47,087 nucleotides of DNA, taken from contig JABDRL010000288.1 in the NCBI GenBank assembly GCA_013041765.1, forward strand, positions 1 to 47,087, in the 5' to 3' direction. The DNA is from Dactylosporangium sp. Its GTDB lineage: Bacteria > Actinomycetota > Actinomycetes > Mycobacteriales > Micromonosporaceae. The notes under the pieces were generated by a model. That model worked only from the letters and a program-made list of their open reading frames with translations. It did not search any database and was not told the origin of the DNA. This document shows, in pieces, positions 7,658 to 16,525 of this stretch; the first letter of the stretch is position 1, and each line of letters opens with the position of its first letter. A program made the position numbers and the translations under genes.

Positions 7658-10000
7658 GTGCGATATCGAAGGTTCACTCCCCGCTCCCTGATGGGCATGC
7701 TCGTGGTCGTCGTGGTGGTTGTGGCCGGTGGGGTCGTCACCCGGATCGCGACGGCGGCGCCCTCGGCGACCGGGGCGTACAACTACGTCGAGGCCCTGCA
7801 GAAGGCCATCTGGTTCTACGACGCCCAGCGTGAGGGGGCGTTGCCGGACACCAACCGGGTGCCCTGGCGCGGGGACTCGTTCCTGTCCGACGGGGCCGAC
7901 GTCGGCCTCGACCTCGTGGGAGGCTTCGCCGACGCCGGAGACCATCTCAAGGCGACGTTCCCCCTGGTCCACGCGCTGGGCGCGCTGGCATGGGGCATGG
8001 TCGAATGGCCGGACGGGTACACGGCCGCCGGCCAGGCCGACTACGCCCGGAGCAACCTGCGCTGGGGCATGGACTACCTGATCAAGGCGCATCCCTCGGC
8101 GGGCAGGCTGGTGACCGAGGTCGCCGATCCGAGCAAGGACCACCAGGTGTGGGCCGCGGCCGAGGTGCAGACCTATGTCCGGGAGACGTACCTCATGGAC
8201 GCGTCGAGCTGCTGGGGCGCAGACCTGGCGGACTCCGCCGCCGCCACTTTCGCCGCCGCGTCGATGGTGTTCGCCGACTCCGATCCGACCTACGCCTCGA
8301 CCCTGCTGACGCACGCCGAGCAGCTGTACGCGACCACCGAGTCGACGGCGAAGGCGGAATACGACGAGTGCACGCCGGTCGTCAAGGGCTTCTACGACTC
8401 GTGGAGCGGGTATACCGACGAGCTGGTCTGGGGCTCGCTCTGGCTGTACCGGGCCACAGGGGACAGCGCCTACGCCGACCGCGCCAAGGCCTACTACGCC
8501 GACATGCCCAAGGCCGGGCAGAGCCCCACCGACCCGATCAAGTACACCTGGACCTACGACTGGGACGACAAGACCGCGGCCTCCTTCATCTTGATGGCGG
8601 CGCTGACCGGCGACACCACGGCCCTGGCCGACGCCCGGAACTGGGCCGACTACAACGCGGGCTCGGGTGTCGACGGCGCGACGGTCACGATGTCACCCGG
8701 TGGCCAGGCCTTCTACGGCAACTGGGGCTCGTTGCGGTACTCCAGCGGCGCGGCGTTCATCGCCTTCGTGCTGGCCGACTCCGGCAGGCTGGACGCCACC
8801 CGGAACCAGGAGCTGCACGACTTCGCCGTGCAACAGATCAACTACATCCTGGGTGACAACCCGTTGAACGTCAGCTACATGGTTGGCTTCGGGGCGAGCC
8901 ACATCATGCGCCCGCACCACCGCACGGCGCACGGCCCGTGGAGCAACAACTACGCCGAGCCGGTCGAGAACCGGCACACGCTCTACGGGGCGCTCGTCGG
9001 CGGCCCGCCGGCGGCCGATGACGTGTACGGCGCCGAGGACCGCAACGACTACCAGAAGGCGGAGGTCGCCCTCGACTACAACGCCGGGCTGACCAGTGCC
9101 CTGGCCAGGATGGTCACCGAGTACGGGGGCACGCCGGCCGCCAGCCTCCCCGATGACCCGAAGGACGACGAGATCTACCTGACGGCCGCGCTCAACCAGG
9201 CTGGCAGTGATTTCGTCGAGATCAAGACATTGTGGTACAACCACACCGCCTGGCCGGCCCGGGTGACCGACGACGTCTCCTTCCGCTACTACTTCACCCT
9301 GGACGAGGGGCAGTCGCCCACCGCCGTCACGCTGTCGACCGCGTACGCCCAGTGCGCCAGCCCGACCGGCCCCATGCAGCATGCCGGTAATATGTACTAC
9401 GTGACGATTTCCTGTGCGGGGCAGGAGGTCGCGCCGGTCGGTCAGAGCGAGTCGCGCCGGGAGAACCAGTTCCGCATCACCTTCCCCGGCGCGCACGACC
9501 ACACCCAGGACTGGTCGTTTGCCGGGGTGTCGACGGCCCAGTCGACGCCGGTGACCGTGGAGAACATCCCGGTCTATGACGGGTCGACGCTCGTCTGGGG
9601 CGCCGAGCCGGATCCCTCCACCTCGCCGAGCGGATCTGTTTCGCCGAGCGGATCTGTTTCGCCGAGCGGGTCGGTGTCGCCGAGCGTCTGCGGGGTGACC
9701 TACACACCGAGCACCTGGTCGACGGGGTTCACCGCCAGCGTCACCATCACCAACACCGGCACGTCCGCGATCAGCGGATGGGCTCTGGGGTTCACGCTGC
9801 CGGCCGGGCAGACCATCACCAGCACCTGGAACGCCGCGATCACACCGGCGAGCGGGTCGGTGACGGCGACCAACCTGTCGTACAACGGCGAGGTCCCGAC
9901 CGGGGGCGACGCCTCGTTCGGTTTTCAGGGGACCCTCTCCGGTACCTACAGCTCGCCGACAGCGTTTACTCTCAACGGTGTCACCTGCACGATCGAATAG
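7658..10000 (+). CDS. Secreted GH9 cellulase with CBM3 and C-terminal CBM2
   Basis: A 780-residue extracellular endo/processive glucanase. Residues 1-35 are a signal peptide (Arg-rich start, Val-rich core, ATAAPS cleavage region). The GH9 (alpha/alpha)6 barrel covers about 38-500, with the nucleophile/base motif DAGD at 92-95, HHRTAHGPW, and the C-terminal acid region KAEVALDYNAG. Residues ~505-660 resemble a CBM3c module, as in Thermobifida Cel9A. A Ser-Pro-Gly linker follows, then a ~100-residue CBM2 (first Cys in VCGVTYT, last in VTCTIE, conserved Trps). The start chosen is GTG 7658, with GGAAACGGAG just upstream and a signal peptide immediately after; the frame stays open upstream to 7490 without one. 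Product: cellulose hydrolysis outside the cell. Confidence 0.93.
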   Translation: MRYRRFTPRSLMGMLVVVVVVVAGGVVTRIATAAPSATGAYNYVEALQKAIWFYDAQREGALPDTNRVPWRGDSFLSDGADVGLDLVGGFADAGDHLKATFPLVHALGALAWGMVEWPDGYTAAGQADYARSNLRWGMDYLIKAHPSAGRLVTEVADPSKDHQVWAAAEVQTYVRETYLMDASSCWGADLADSAAATFAAASMVFADSDPTYASTLLTHAEQLYATTESTAKAEYDECTPVVKGFYDSWSGYTDELVWGSLWLYRATGDSAYADRAKAYYADMPKAGQSPTDPIKYTWTYDWDDKTAASFILMAALTGDTTALADARNWADYNAGSGVDGATVTMSPGGQAFYGNWGSLRYSSGAAFIAFVLADSGRLDATRNQELHDFAVQQINYILGDNPLNVSYMVGFGASHIMRPHHRTAHGPWSNNYAEPVENRHTLYGALVGGPPAADDVYGAEDRNDYQKAEVALDYNAGLTSALARMVTEYGGTPAASLPDDPKDDEIYLTAALNQAGSDFVEIKTLWYNHTAWPARVTDDVSFRYYFTLDEGQSPTAVTLSTAYAQCASPTGPMQHAGNMYYVTISCAGQEVAPVGQSESRRENQFRITFPGAHDHTQDWSFAGVSTAQSTPVTVENIPVYDGSTLVWGAEPDPSTSPSGSVSPSGSVSPSGSVSPSVCGVTYTPSTWSTGFTASVTITNTGTSAISGWALGFTLPAGQTITSTWNAAITPASGSVTATNLSYNGEVPTGGDASFGFQGTLSGTYSSPTAFTLNGVTCTIE
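9623..9688 (+). repeat. 18-bp tandem repeats encoding SPSGSV linker
   Basis: The unit TCGCCGAGCGGATCTGTT occurs at 9623-9640 and 9641-9658. A diverged copy follows at 9659-9676, then a partial one. Each unit encodes a Ser-Pro-Ser-Gly-Ser-Val repeat of the linker before the CBM2. Copy number can change by slippage without breaking frame, altering linker length. Confidence 0.85.
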
Positions 10001-10230
10001 CTTGCTACCGATCGCGACGGCGTGCGGTCTGGCGTATGGGTTTCGATCCACACGCCAGCACGCACGCGGGCGCACACTCGGTTCCCCGGCGTCTGTTCCC
10101 ATCCGGGCCGGCGGAGGGGATGATGGGCTTCTCGCCCTGACCGTGTGGAGCGTTCTCCAGGACATTTCGTCCCACTCGCGGCAGCAGCGGTTGGCTTCGA
10201 CAAAGTGATCAACGATATCTGACCTGGGCG

Positions 10231-10992
10231 GTGGATGTGAGGGACTGGGATCGGGACGCGATGTCGGTCGGGGTGTTGCCAATGACCGGAGAGTCCGGTG
10301 CCCTAGACAGGTCGAGCGTTATCAACGCGCTGATTGCGACCTATGGGAACATCACCACTGCGGTGGAGGGCCTGCGTGAGGCCCAGCTGATCCGCCCCAG
10401 CCGGTGCGCCGGCTGGACTGTGGGCGACGTGCTCTATCACGTGCTTCTTGATGCTCGGCGGGCGCTGCGGACGTTCGTCACGCCGACGTCGGCTGAGCCC
10501 GATGTCGACCACGTGTCCTACTGGCGTCCGTTCTCGCCGCGCAGCGGCAAGCCGTTCGCACTCGGGGGCGCCGCCGCCGCGGCGCACGCCCGCCACGTGC
10601 GGATCGCGGCCTCCGCCTATCCTCCTGGCGCGCTGTTCTGGGAGTGGCGGGAGACGTCGGCCGCCGCCTGCCGGGCGGCCCAGGGCTGTCCGTATGAGCG
10701 GGTCGCCGCGCAGGGGCACGTGCTGGGGATCGCCGACTTCGTGGCGACCCTCGTGGTCGAGGCGGCGGTGCATCTGCTGGACCTCAACGTCGGCCTGCCC
10801 AACGCCCCGGCCCCCGACCCCGTGGCGCTCGAACTCGTCCGGCGGGTGCTCGACGGCCTGCTGGAGACTCCGGTGCCGGTGTCCTGGGACGACGCGACCT
10901 ATGCCCTGAAAGGGACCGGACGGGTCGGGCTGACCGAGGAGGAGTGCTTCGTCCTCGGCCACCTGGCCGGGCAGTTCCCGATGTTCGGCTAG
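10231..10992 (+). CDS. Mycothiol-dependent maleylpyruvate isomerase-like (DinB fold) protein
   Basis: A 253-residue protein by the GTG at 10231. ATG codons at 10261 and 10282 are equally plausible starts, and none has a strong ribosome site. The N-terminal half has the MDMPI/DinB pattern: SVINALIATYGNI, then RCAGWTVGDVLYHVLLDAR, corresponding to the usual W(T/S)VxD(V/L)xxHV helix with the metal-binding His. A second conserved region is FVATLVVEAAVHLLDL, with a His in the position used for metal binding. Such proteins use mycothiol or act as thiol transferases in actinomycetes. The substrate is unknown. The stop TAG is part of the CTAG where the IS5-type element inserted, and the target duplication regenerated it, so the protein is probably intact. 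Confidence 0.75.
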   Translation: MDVRDWDRDAMSVGVLPMTGESGALDRSSVINALIATYGNITTAVEGLREAQLIRPSRCAGWTVGDVLYHVLLDARRALRTFVTPTSAEPDVDHVSYWRPFSPRSGKPFALGGAAAAAHARHVRIAASAYPPGALFWEWRETSAAACRAAQGCPYERVAAQGHVLGIADFVATLVVEAAVHLLDLNVGLPNAPAPDPVALELVRRVLDGLLETPVPVSWDDATYALKGTGRVGLTEEECFVLGHLAGQFPMFG

Positions 10993-11868
10993 GGCCTGTC
11001 TCGTGGATCAACATCGTTGGGCCAGGTCACGCAGCCAGATTTTGATGGTGGCGACATCAAGCGTGGCCTGGTACATGTAGTCGCGCTTGTCGTACCTGTC
11101 CGCCACGGCCCGGAACGCCTTGAGTTTGTTCACGGCGCGTTCGACCGTGTTCCGCCGCCGGTACTGGGTCTGGTCGAACGCCGGTGGTCGAACGCCGGTG
11201 GGTCCCTTGCGCTGGCGGTTGGCGATCTGGTCGTCGGGTTCGGCGATGGTGGCCGTGACGTGGTGGCGGCGCAGCCAGGTGCGGATGGCGCGGTTGGCGT
11301 AGGCCTTGTCGGCCAGCACGCGCCCGGGTCGGGTGCGGGGGCGCCCGACGCGATGTGGGATCCGCACACCGTTCATGACTGGGAGGAGGCCCCGGCTGCC
11401 ATGGCGCTGGCCTGGGGTGGTGTGGCGAGTGGGGTATGGCGAGCGCCGGCGGCATGCTGGTGGGCGCGCACGACGCTGCTGTCGACCCCCAAGGTCCAGT
11501 CGCGGCCTTCGTCGAGGTCGGCGTCCATCCGCAGGGCTTCGGCGATGCGTTGCCAGGTGCCGTCCAGGGCCCAGTGGCGTTTGCGCTGGTAGACGGTCTT
11601 CCAGTTGCCGAAGCGTTCGGGCAGGTCACGCCAGGTCGTGCCGGTGCGCTCACGGAAGAGAATGCCGCTGATGACGGTGCGGTGGTCGTTCCACTTCCCG
11701 CCGCGTGGCGGATCGGCTGGCAGGAGCGGGGCGAGGATCTCCCATTCGGCGTCGGTGAGTTCAAAGCGTCTGATCATGGTGTTATCCACAGCGTTGTGTC
11801 ATTCGACTGACATAGCACTGTCAAGCGTCAGAAAAGTTCCGAGTGTCGATCCACGAGACACGCCCTAG
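10989..11868 (-). mobile_element. IS5-family-type insertion sequence, internally deleted, flanked by CTAG duplication
   Basis: The ends match as inverted repeats. GGCCTGTCTCGTGGATC at 10993-11009 pairs with 11848-11864, which read as GGCGTGTCTCGTGGATC on the opposite strand. The element is bounded by CTAG at 10989-10992 and again at 11865-11868, consistent with a 4-bp target duplication. It carries one transposase gene on the minus strand, split and missing a central segment. At 872 bp between the duplications it is probably non-autonomous. Confidence 0.85.
11008..11789 (-). pseudogene. IS5-family DDE transposase, frameshifted with central deletion
   Basis: The N-terminal piece (11373-11789, 138 aa) begins MIRRFELTDAEWEILAPLLP and carries the first catalytic Asp in LGVDSSVVRAHQH. 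It then runs out of frame and stops. The C-terminal piece (11008-11376, 122 aa) carries the second Asp in RVLADKAYANRAIR and the Glu in RNTVERAVNKLKAF. Between them, relatives have a Gly/Arg-rich GRSRGGxxTKIHLA strand and a following beta-strand; those ~40-50 residues are absent. The loss, together with the frame change, suggests an inactive enzyme. A programmed frameshift alone would not explain the missing segment. DDE residues themselves survive. Confidence 0.8.
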
Positions 11869-12735
11869 CGGCCGATCCACTGGTTGATCGCCAGGAAGGA
11901 CAGTCCGGACGTCGGGTGGGTGGTCAGGTCGTGGCCGCAGTACAGCGCGTCCTGCTCACCGCTGACCAGCAGCACCGGTTCGTTGACCAGGTTGGACTGG
12001 TTGGCTCCCGAGGGCGCCCCGAGTTCACCGATACCGTCCAGCATGAAGGTCCCGGAGATGACATCCTTGCGGGCCTCGTCGCTCGCGATGGTCCTCGGGT
12101 CGGCGATCGCGGAATAGAACATCTCTCCCCGCCCGCCCGGCACCGAGGTCAGGTAGCCCTGGTCGTATCCCCGCCCGGCGAACTTCGGATCGCTGTCCGC
12201 GGGATAGAGCACGTCGTACCTGGTGGACGCCGGCCCCGTCGCGCCCGGCCCGCAGCCATTCCACGACCCGGTGCAGCACCTCGGCCTCCACGTCCACGGT
12301 GATCGCGTCGCTGGGCGGTCGGCTGCTGCCGCCCACGCCGAGCCGGTCGTAGGCGAAGGTCGCCCTCCCGGCCCACAGGGTCCGCAGCACGTAGGAGTAC
12401 CTGAACCGGTCGACCGGCCAGTCCCAGTACGAGCGGTTGTACGTCCCGCCGTGGAGCAGCACGTCCACGGCCGGCTGGGGTCTTCCCCGCGTCGCCGGGC
12501 GGCAGAGTGTTCCAGCGATCGTCTGCTCCGCGTCCCCGAGGGACCGCACCGGAACCGTGAGGCGCACCTCCGTGCACCCGCCGGCCCGGGTGGCCATCGC
12601 CGGTTCGACCCACTGACAACACGGAACAGCACCCAGCACGACGGCGAGCCCGACGACGGGAACCAGTCGCAGGGCAGCACGCAAGCACACGGTCAGCGCT
12701 GAAAGACACGCCCTTCCTCTGTTGCCGTGCCGCAA
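11865..12735 (-). pseudogene. Secreted alpha/beta hydrolase, frameshifted and lacking its nucleophile segment
   Basis: Two frames together make one protein. The upstream frame (start TTG at 12735) has a hydrophobic signal region, a cysteine-containing domain, the oxyanion segment VDVLLHGGTYNRSYWD and ATFAYDRLGVGGSS, ending near VVEWLRAGRDG. The downstream frame continues with LYPADSDPKFAGRGYDQ and VLLVSGEQDALYC and ends at INQWIGR. In intact actinobacterial relatives, a ~45-residue stretch between these parts holds the GHSxG nucleophile elbow; here it is missing at about 12210-12240. The gene is therefore dead by both frameshift and deletion. Its stop codon TAG is the CTAG at the IS5 junction. 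Confidence 0.8.
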
Positions 12736-12869
12736 CCGGCCCGAGAGGGGTGGGGATCTCGTCAGCGACCGCTGTTGATCGGTTTGAGCGTACGGGGATG
12801 AAATAGCGAGGTATAGCCATCAAACGGGCTATTCGCCCATTCAATGGATTCATACCCATAACTAATAAC

Positions 12870-12930
12870 AGAACAGGACAGACACCGCCGGCCACCTGAT
12901 CGTGGCCCGGTACGGCGCCTGTCCTGTTCT
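12870..12930. terminator. Long stem-loop downstream of SGNH hydrolase
   Basis: The outer arms AGAACAGGACAG (12870-12881) and CTGTCCTGTTCT (12919-12930) are perfectly complementary. Inside, GGCCAC...GTGGCC gives a second stem, so the whole 61 nt can fold as one extended hairpin. It lies just downstream of the minus-strand SGNH gene, next to an unusually AT-rich stretch (12790-12870). On the minus strand this is a credible transcription terminator. A mobile-repeat origin is also possible. Confidence 0.5.
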
Positions 12931-12978
12931 AAGACCCGCACGCCCGCCCGCTCCGGGCGGGGATCGTTGGCGCGGGGC

Positions 12979-13923
12979 TCAGGCGTGCGAATGAGCGTGC
13001 GGGTGCCGGGTGAGCCGCTGGTAGCCCGACGCCAGCCAGAACGCCTCGGCCAGCCGCGCGTACCCAGCGTCGCTCGGATGGATATCGGCCTCCGCGGTGC
13101 ACAGGAGGGTGAAGGTGCACAGCGAGGCGGTCTCGTCGCCCGGGATACCCAGGTTGATGGCGGCGAACCCGTCCACGGGCCGCGCCCGGTGCCGCCTGGC
13201 CACGGCGGCCAGGACGGCATTGACCTGGCCAACGAGGGCGCCGCTGCCAGGTGCGACGAAGTAGATCGGGTTGTAGAGCGTCAGGACAAGGATTTCCGTG
13301 TCCGGCGCCGCGGTCCGCAGGCCCCCGAGGATGCGCGACAGCCGCCGGTCAAGCCCCTCCAGGACGGCTGGCAGCCCCTGCGCCACGCAGGTCATGTCCT
13401 GCTGGCACCCGTCGGCGAGAGCAAGGAGATCGTTGGCTCCGATACTCACCGTGACCGGAGCGACCTTCCCCCGGTGCGCTCTCAGGAAGGCGACAGCGGC
13501 GCTGAGCTGGGAGCCGCTGTAGTCGTTGTGCAGAGCCCTCGGGTAGCCCAGCCCAAGGACCGTCTGCGCGAACGCGCAGGGTCCCGCGATCATCGAATCG
13601 GTCGTCTCACCGGGACATGCGTAGTTGACCACGGTCTGGTCCCGCTGAGTCTTCGTCTCCACCAGTTGTTCCAAGGGCACGACGTATCCGGGGTAGCTGT
13701 CCGGAACATATGTTCCATCCGCCAGATCCGACGCGATCCTGGCGCTCTGGTGGCCAAAGCCAAGAGAGTCGCCAAGGGCCAGCGTGTACGCCTTCGGGGA
13801 ATCGAACACCGGTGGTGGTGCGCCGGACGCGCGCGCGGGGTCGACGTCGGACACCAGGGCCGTCATGCACAAGGCAATGGCCAAGGAGTACACAATAGGG
13901 CGCTTTATGCCAAACATACTCAT
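12979..13923 (-). CDS. Secreted SGNH/GDSL hydrolase
   Basis: A 314-residue lipase/esterase-family protein. A signal peptide is at 1-33 (hydrophobic YSLAIALCMTALV, then ARASG). Block I is GDSLGFG at 51-57 (Ser53 nucleophile). Block III is IGANDLL, and block V is DIHPSDAGY with catalytic Asp/His near the C-terminus. Several cysteines suggest disulfides, as in secreted SGNH esterases of Streptomyces. The C-terminal HPHAHSHA is a small His-rich tail. A GGGGGAGG ribosome site stands just upstream of the ATG at 13923. It probably hydrolyses ester bonds of lipids or acylated carbohydrate outside the cell. It is divergent from the hox operon across a 488-bp regulatory region. Confidence 0.88.
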   Translation of the reverse strand: MSMFGIKRPIVYSLAIALCMTALVSDVDPARASGAPPPVFDSPKAYTLALGDSLGFGHQSARIASDLADGTYVPDSYPGYVVPLEQLVETKTQRDQTVVNYACPGETTDSMIAGPCAFAQTVLGLGYPRALHNDYSGSQLSAAVAFLRAHRGKVAPVTVSIGANDLLALADGCQQDMTCVAQGLPAVLEGLDRRLSRILGGLRTAAPDTEILVLTLYNPIYFVAPGSGALVGQVNAVLAAVARRHRARPVDGFAAINLGIPGDETASLCTFTLLCTAEADIHPSDAGYARLAEAFWLASGYQRLTRHPHAHSHA

Positions 13924-14181
13924 TACCTCCCCCCGTCATCCTATCGAGCCATGTCACGCCTCAGCGGCACGGCCGGGGTTCTGGGGTATCAAACGGGTGA
14001 AACCATTGGAGGCGGCATGATCAAGTATTTCCAATGCATTGATATCCGCCATGTTTTATACACACTCAGCCTCAGGCTGGGCGTTATCCCCCGCGCACCC
14101 TTCGCCACACCGCCGACCGAAGGCCACACCTCGCCGTGATACAAATAGGCCTCATGACCACTCCACCCCACCGGGGTGTGA

Positions 14182-14203
14182 CTGATCTGTCTTTGGAGAT
14201 CAG
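14182..14203. promoter_or_regulatory. Inverted repeat CTGATCT-N8-AGATCAG
   Basis: Perfect 7-bp arms with an 8-nt loop, about 210 bp upstream of hoxE. TGATCAG recurs at 14212, so a protein-binding site is as likely as an RNA hairpin. Confidence 0.35.
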
Positions 14204-14275
14204 CTAGGGTGTGATCAGGTGATAGTGCTGGGCCCCGGCGCGGGTGTGCGTACACCTGGGTGCGCTGTGTCGAAA

Positions 14276-14355
14276 ATTGATCACGTTGACGTCGCCCCCC
14301 ACATGAAACAACCACAGGCGGCACATCAATGCGATTGATCAATTTCGGACGTCGC
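14276..14355 (+). promoter_or_regulatory. Paired operator-like direct repeats upstream of hoxE
   Basis: ATTGATCA-N4-GACGTCGC lies at 14276-14295 and ATTGATCA-N6-GACGTCGC at 14334-14355. The copies start 58 bp apart, and the second ends 56 bp before the hoxE GTG. The flanks also form an inverted repeat (CGAAAATTGATCA / TGATCAATTTCG), and ATTGATCAAT in copy 2 is a 10-bp palindrome. The duplication next to a redox operon suggests a regulator-binding pair. The regulator is not identified; TTGAT half-sites recall the FNR/CRP family, but the spacing does not match a canonical FNR box. Confidence 0.5.
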
Positions 14356-14411
14356 TCCGCTCGTGCAAAATGCCCGGGGTGCTCGGCGACAGTGAACGAA
14401 GGGGGCGACGC

Positions 14412-14897
14412 GTGCGCCAAGCAAGTCCGAAAGCACCGAGTGACGACAAGCGTTGGAGAATGATCGACGCCCGGATACGACGACTCGGCAGCAGCCCGGA
14501 CGCACTCATCGAGGTCCTGCACACCGCACAGGAGGCATTCGGCTATCTCGACCCGGAGACGCTGGCGTACGTCGGGGCGGCACTCGGCGTGCCGCCGAGC
14601 CGTACCTACGGTGTCGCGACGTTCTACTCCCACTTCACCCTCAAGCCCCAGGGCAAGCACACCTGTGTCGTATGTACCGGCACCGCGTGCTACATCGGCG
14701 GGGCGCGCGGCATCATCAAGCGCATCTCCCAGGATCTGAACATCGGTCCCGGAGAGACCACAGAAGACAAGCGGATTTCTCTGCTGACCGCCCGGTGTAT
14801 TGGTGCGTGCAGCCTCGCGCCAGCCGTCGTCTTCGATGACGACGTCCAGGGCAAGCTCAGCCCGGACGACGTGATGACACACCTGGAGCAGCTATGA
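14412..14897 (+). CDS. hoxE: NAD-reducing hydrogenase subunit HoxE (NuoE-like [2Fe-2S])
   Basis: A 161-residue thioredoxin-fold ferredoxin. Cluster ligands are visible as C88 and C93 (VCTGTAC) and C129 and C133 (CIGAC), spaced as in NuoE/HoxE. HoxE, with HoxF and HoxU, forms the diaphorase half of bidirectional NAD(P)-linked [NiFe]-hydrogenase in the cytoplasm. I chose GTG 14412, which has AAGGGGG about 7 nt upstream; an ATG at 14370 in frame would add 14 unconserved residues. The gene ends in an ATGA overlap with hoxF. Homology to NuoE alone would be ambiguous, but HoxY and HoxH downstream settle the assignment. Confidence 0.9.
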   Translation: MRQASPKAPSDDKRWRMIDARIRRLGSSPDALIEVLHTAQEAFGYLDPETLAYVGAALGVPPSRTYGVATFYSHFTLKPQGKHTCVVCTGTACYIGGARGIIKRISQDLNIGPGETTEDKRISLLTARCIGACSLAPAVVFDDDVQGKLSPDDVMTHLEQL

Positions 14898-16525
14898 CCG
14901 AAACCAGTCCCCCCGCGGGCCGATCGCCCAGAGTTACCGCCAACGTCTGCCAAGCCGCTGGCTGCGTCTCGCTTCGATCGGTTGAGCTGTCCAAGGACCT
15001 CGGAGACCGCCTGCAGAAGGCCGGCGTCACGGACGCCGCAGTCAAGCGGGTCGGCTGCCTCGGTCTCTGCGCGGAAGGGCCGCTGGTCCGCGTTCCGGAA
15101 ACCGGGCAACTCTTCAGCGAGGTCGGCGTCGGGTCGGAGGCCGAAGCGGCGCTGGTCGAGCACCTGGCCACCGCCGACCCGACGCGGGAGCCACGCCCGA
15201 AGCCCTCGTCGTTCTTCGCCAGCCAGGTCCCGATCGTGCTGGAGAACTCCGGGCTGGTCGATCCGGAAGACATCGACGACTACATCGCCCGCTCCGGCTA
15301 CGAGGCCCTGACGACCGCCCTGACCGAAATGACTCCGGCCCAGGTCATCGACCAGATCGTGGTCAGCGGCCTGCGCGGAAGGGGCGGTGCCGGCTTCCCC
15401 GTCGGCATCAAGTGGCAGACGGTCGCCAAGTCCACGACCACCGACCACAAGTACGTCATCTGCAACGCCGACGAGGGCGACCCCGGAGCGTTCATGGACC
15501 GCAGCGTCCTGGAGAGCGATCCGCACCGGGTGCTGGAAGGCATGGCCATCGCCGCATACGCCGTCGGGGCCGACAGCGGATACGTCTACTGCCGCGCCGA
15601 GTACCCGCTGGCCATCAAGCGGCTCAAGACCGCGATCCGGCAGGCACGCCGCAAGGGAATGCTCGGCCAGAACATCGGCGACTCCCAGTTCAACTTCCAC
15701 GTCGAGGTCCGCCTCGGCGCGGGAGCGTTCGTCTGCGGTGAGGAAACGGCACTGATCGCCTCGATCGAGGGACAACGGGGCACGCCCCGGCCACGGCCGC
15801 CGTATCCGGCCGTCTCCGGCCTGCGCGGGCGACCGACCCTCATCAACAACGTCGAGTCGCTCGCCAACATCGCGCCGATCATCCGCAACGGCGGGGAGTG
15901 GTACGCGAAGACCGGGGTGGGACGCTCCAAGGGCACGAAGGTGTTCGCCCTCGCCGGCCGGGTGGTGCGCACCGGCCTGATCGAGGTGCCGATGGGGATG
16001 ACGCTACGAGAGGTCATCTTCGACATCGGCGGGGGCATCCTGGACAACCGCCCGTTCAAGGCCGTGCAGACCGGTGGCCCGTCGGGTGGATGTCTTCCGG
16101 CGGAGATGCTGGACACGACGCTCGACTATGAGTCGTTGAGCGAGAAGGGCTCCATCATGGGGTCCGGCGGCATGATCGTGCTGGACGACACCTCCTGCAT
16201 GGTCGATGTCGCGCGGTACTTCATGGACTTCTCCCGCGACGAGTCCTGCGGCAAGTGCATCCCCTGCCGCAGCGGTACCACCCAGCTGCGCATGCTGCTG
16301 GACAAGATCGTTGAGGGCAACGCCGACATGCTCGATCTCAGCCGGCTCGAAGAGCTGGCCTCGATGGTCAAGGCGACGAGCCTCTGCGGGTTGGGCCAGA
16401 ACGCCCCGAACCCGGTTCTCAGCACCCTGCGGTACTTCCGCTCGGAGTACCTCGCGCACATCAAGGAACGCACGTGTCCCGCAGGGGTGTGCGCGATCGC
16501 GTCAGGAGAGGCCAAAACCTCATGA
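14894..16525 (+). CDS. hoxF: NAD-reducing hydrogenase diaphorase subunit HoxF
   Basis: A 543-residue NuoF-like flavoprotein. An N-terminal thioredoxin-like [2Fe-2S] domain has C19, C24, C55 and C59. The FMN/NADH-binding core carries GRGGAGF at 162-168, [14 protein letters not shown] and [14 protein letters not shown]. The SLBB and C-terminal [4Fe-4S] region shows [11 protein letters not shown] (C452, C455, C458) and a further Cys in [10 protein letters not shown]. It exchanges electrons between NAD(H) and the Fe-S chain. Length and domain order match HoxF of group 3d hydrogenases. It is coupled by ATGA on both sides. Confidence 0.95.
   Translation: MTETSPPAGRSPRVTANVCQAAGCVSLRSVELSKDLGDRLQKAGVTDAAVKRVGCLGLCAEGPLVRVPETGQLFSEVGVGSEAEAALVEHLATADPTREPRPKPSSFFASQVPIVLENSGLVDPEDIDDYIARSGYEALTTALTEMTPAQVIDQIVVSGLRGRGGAGFPVGIKWQTVAKSTTTDHKYVICNADEGDPGAFMDRSVLESDPHRVLEGMAIAAYAVGADSGYVYCRAEYPLAIKRLKTAIRQARRKGMLGQNIGDSQFNFHVEVRLGAGAFVCGEETALIASIEGQRGTPRPRPPYPAVSGLRGRPTLINNVESLANIAPIIRNGGEWYAKTGVGRSKGTKVFALAGRVVRTGLIEVPMGMTLREVIFDIGGGILDNRPFKAVQTGGPSGGCLPAEMLDTTLDYESLSEKGSIMGSGGMIVLDDTSCMVDVARYFMDFSRDESCGKCIPCRSGTTQLRMLLDKIVEGNADMLDLSRLEELASMVKATSLCGLGQNAPNPVLSTLRYFRSEYLAHIKERTCPAGVCAIASGEAKTS

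Larger units (their letters stand above)
13924..14411. other. 488-bp divergent regulatory region between SGNH gene and hox operon
   Basis: No gene fits here. The region is locally AT-rich around 14018-14060, contains a 7-bp-arm hairpin at 14182-14203 and two copies of an operator-like motif at 14276-14295 and 14334-14355. GGGTGTGA occurs repeatedly near 14174 and 14207. It should hold the promoters of both divergent units. Confidence 0.6.

Noticed and set aside
9623-9688. Short repeats as CRISPR-like
   Set aside because: They are in-frame protein linker repeats without spacers.
10146-10159. TGGAGCGTTCTCCA resembling a CebR/LacI-type operator
   Set aside because: Only 5-bp arms, off the TGGGAGCGCTCCCA consensus, and placed downstream of the cellulase, not before it.
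8693-10282. Long minus-strand open frame opposite the GH9 cellulase
   Set aside because: High-GC antisense shadow; Arg/Gly/Val-biased composition, no motif.
14334-14343. FNR box reading of ATTGATCAAT
   Set aside because: Canonical FNR/CRP sites have TTGAT-N4-ATCAA; here the half-sites overlap. Kept only as an unnamed operator.
13989-14882. Long minus-strand open frame opposite the start of hoxE
   Set aside because: It is the antisense shadow of hoxE and its regulatory region; no family-like sequence.
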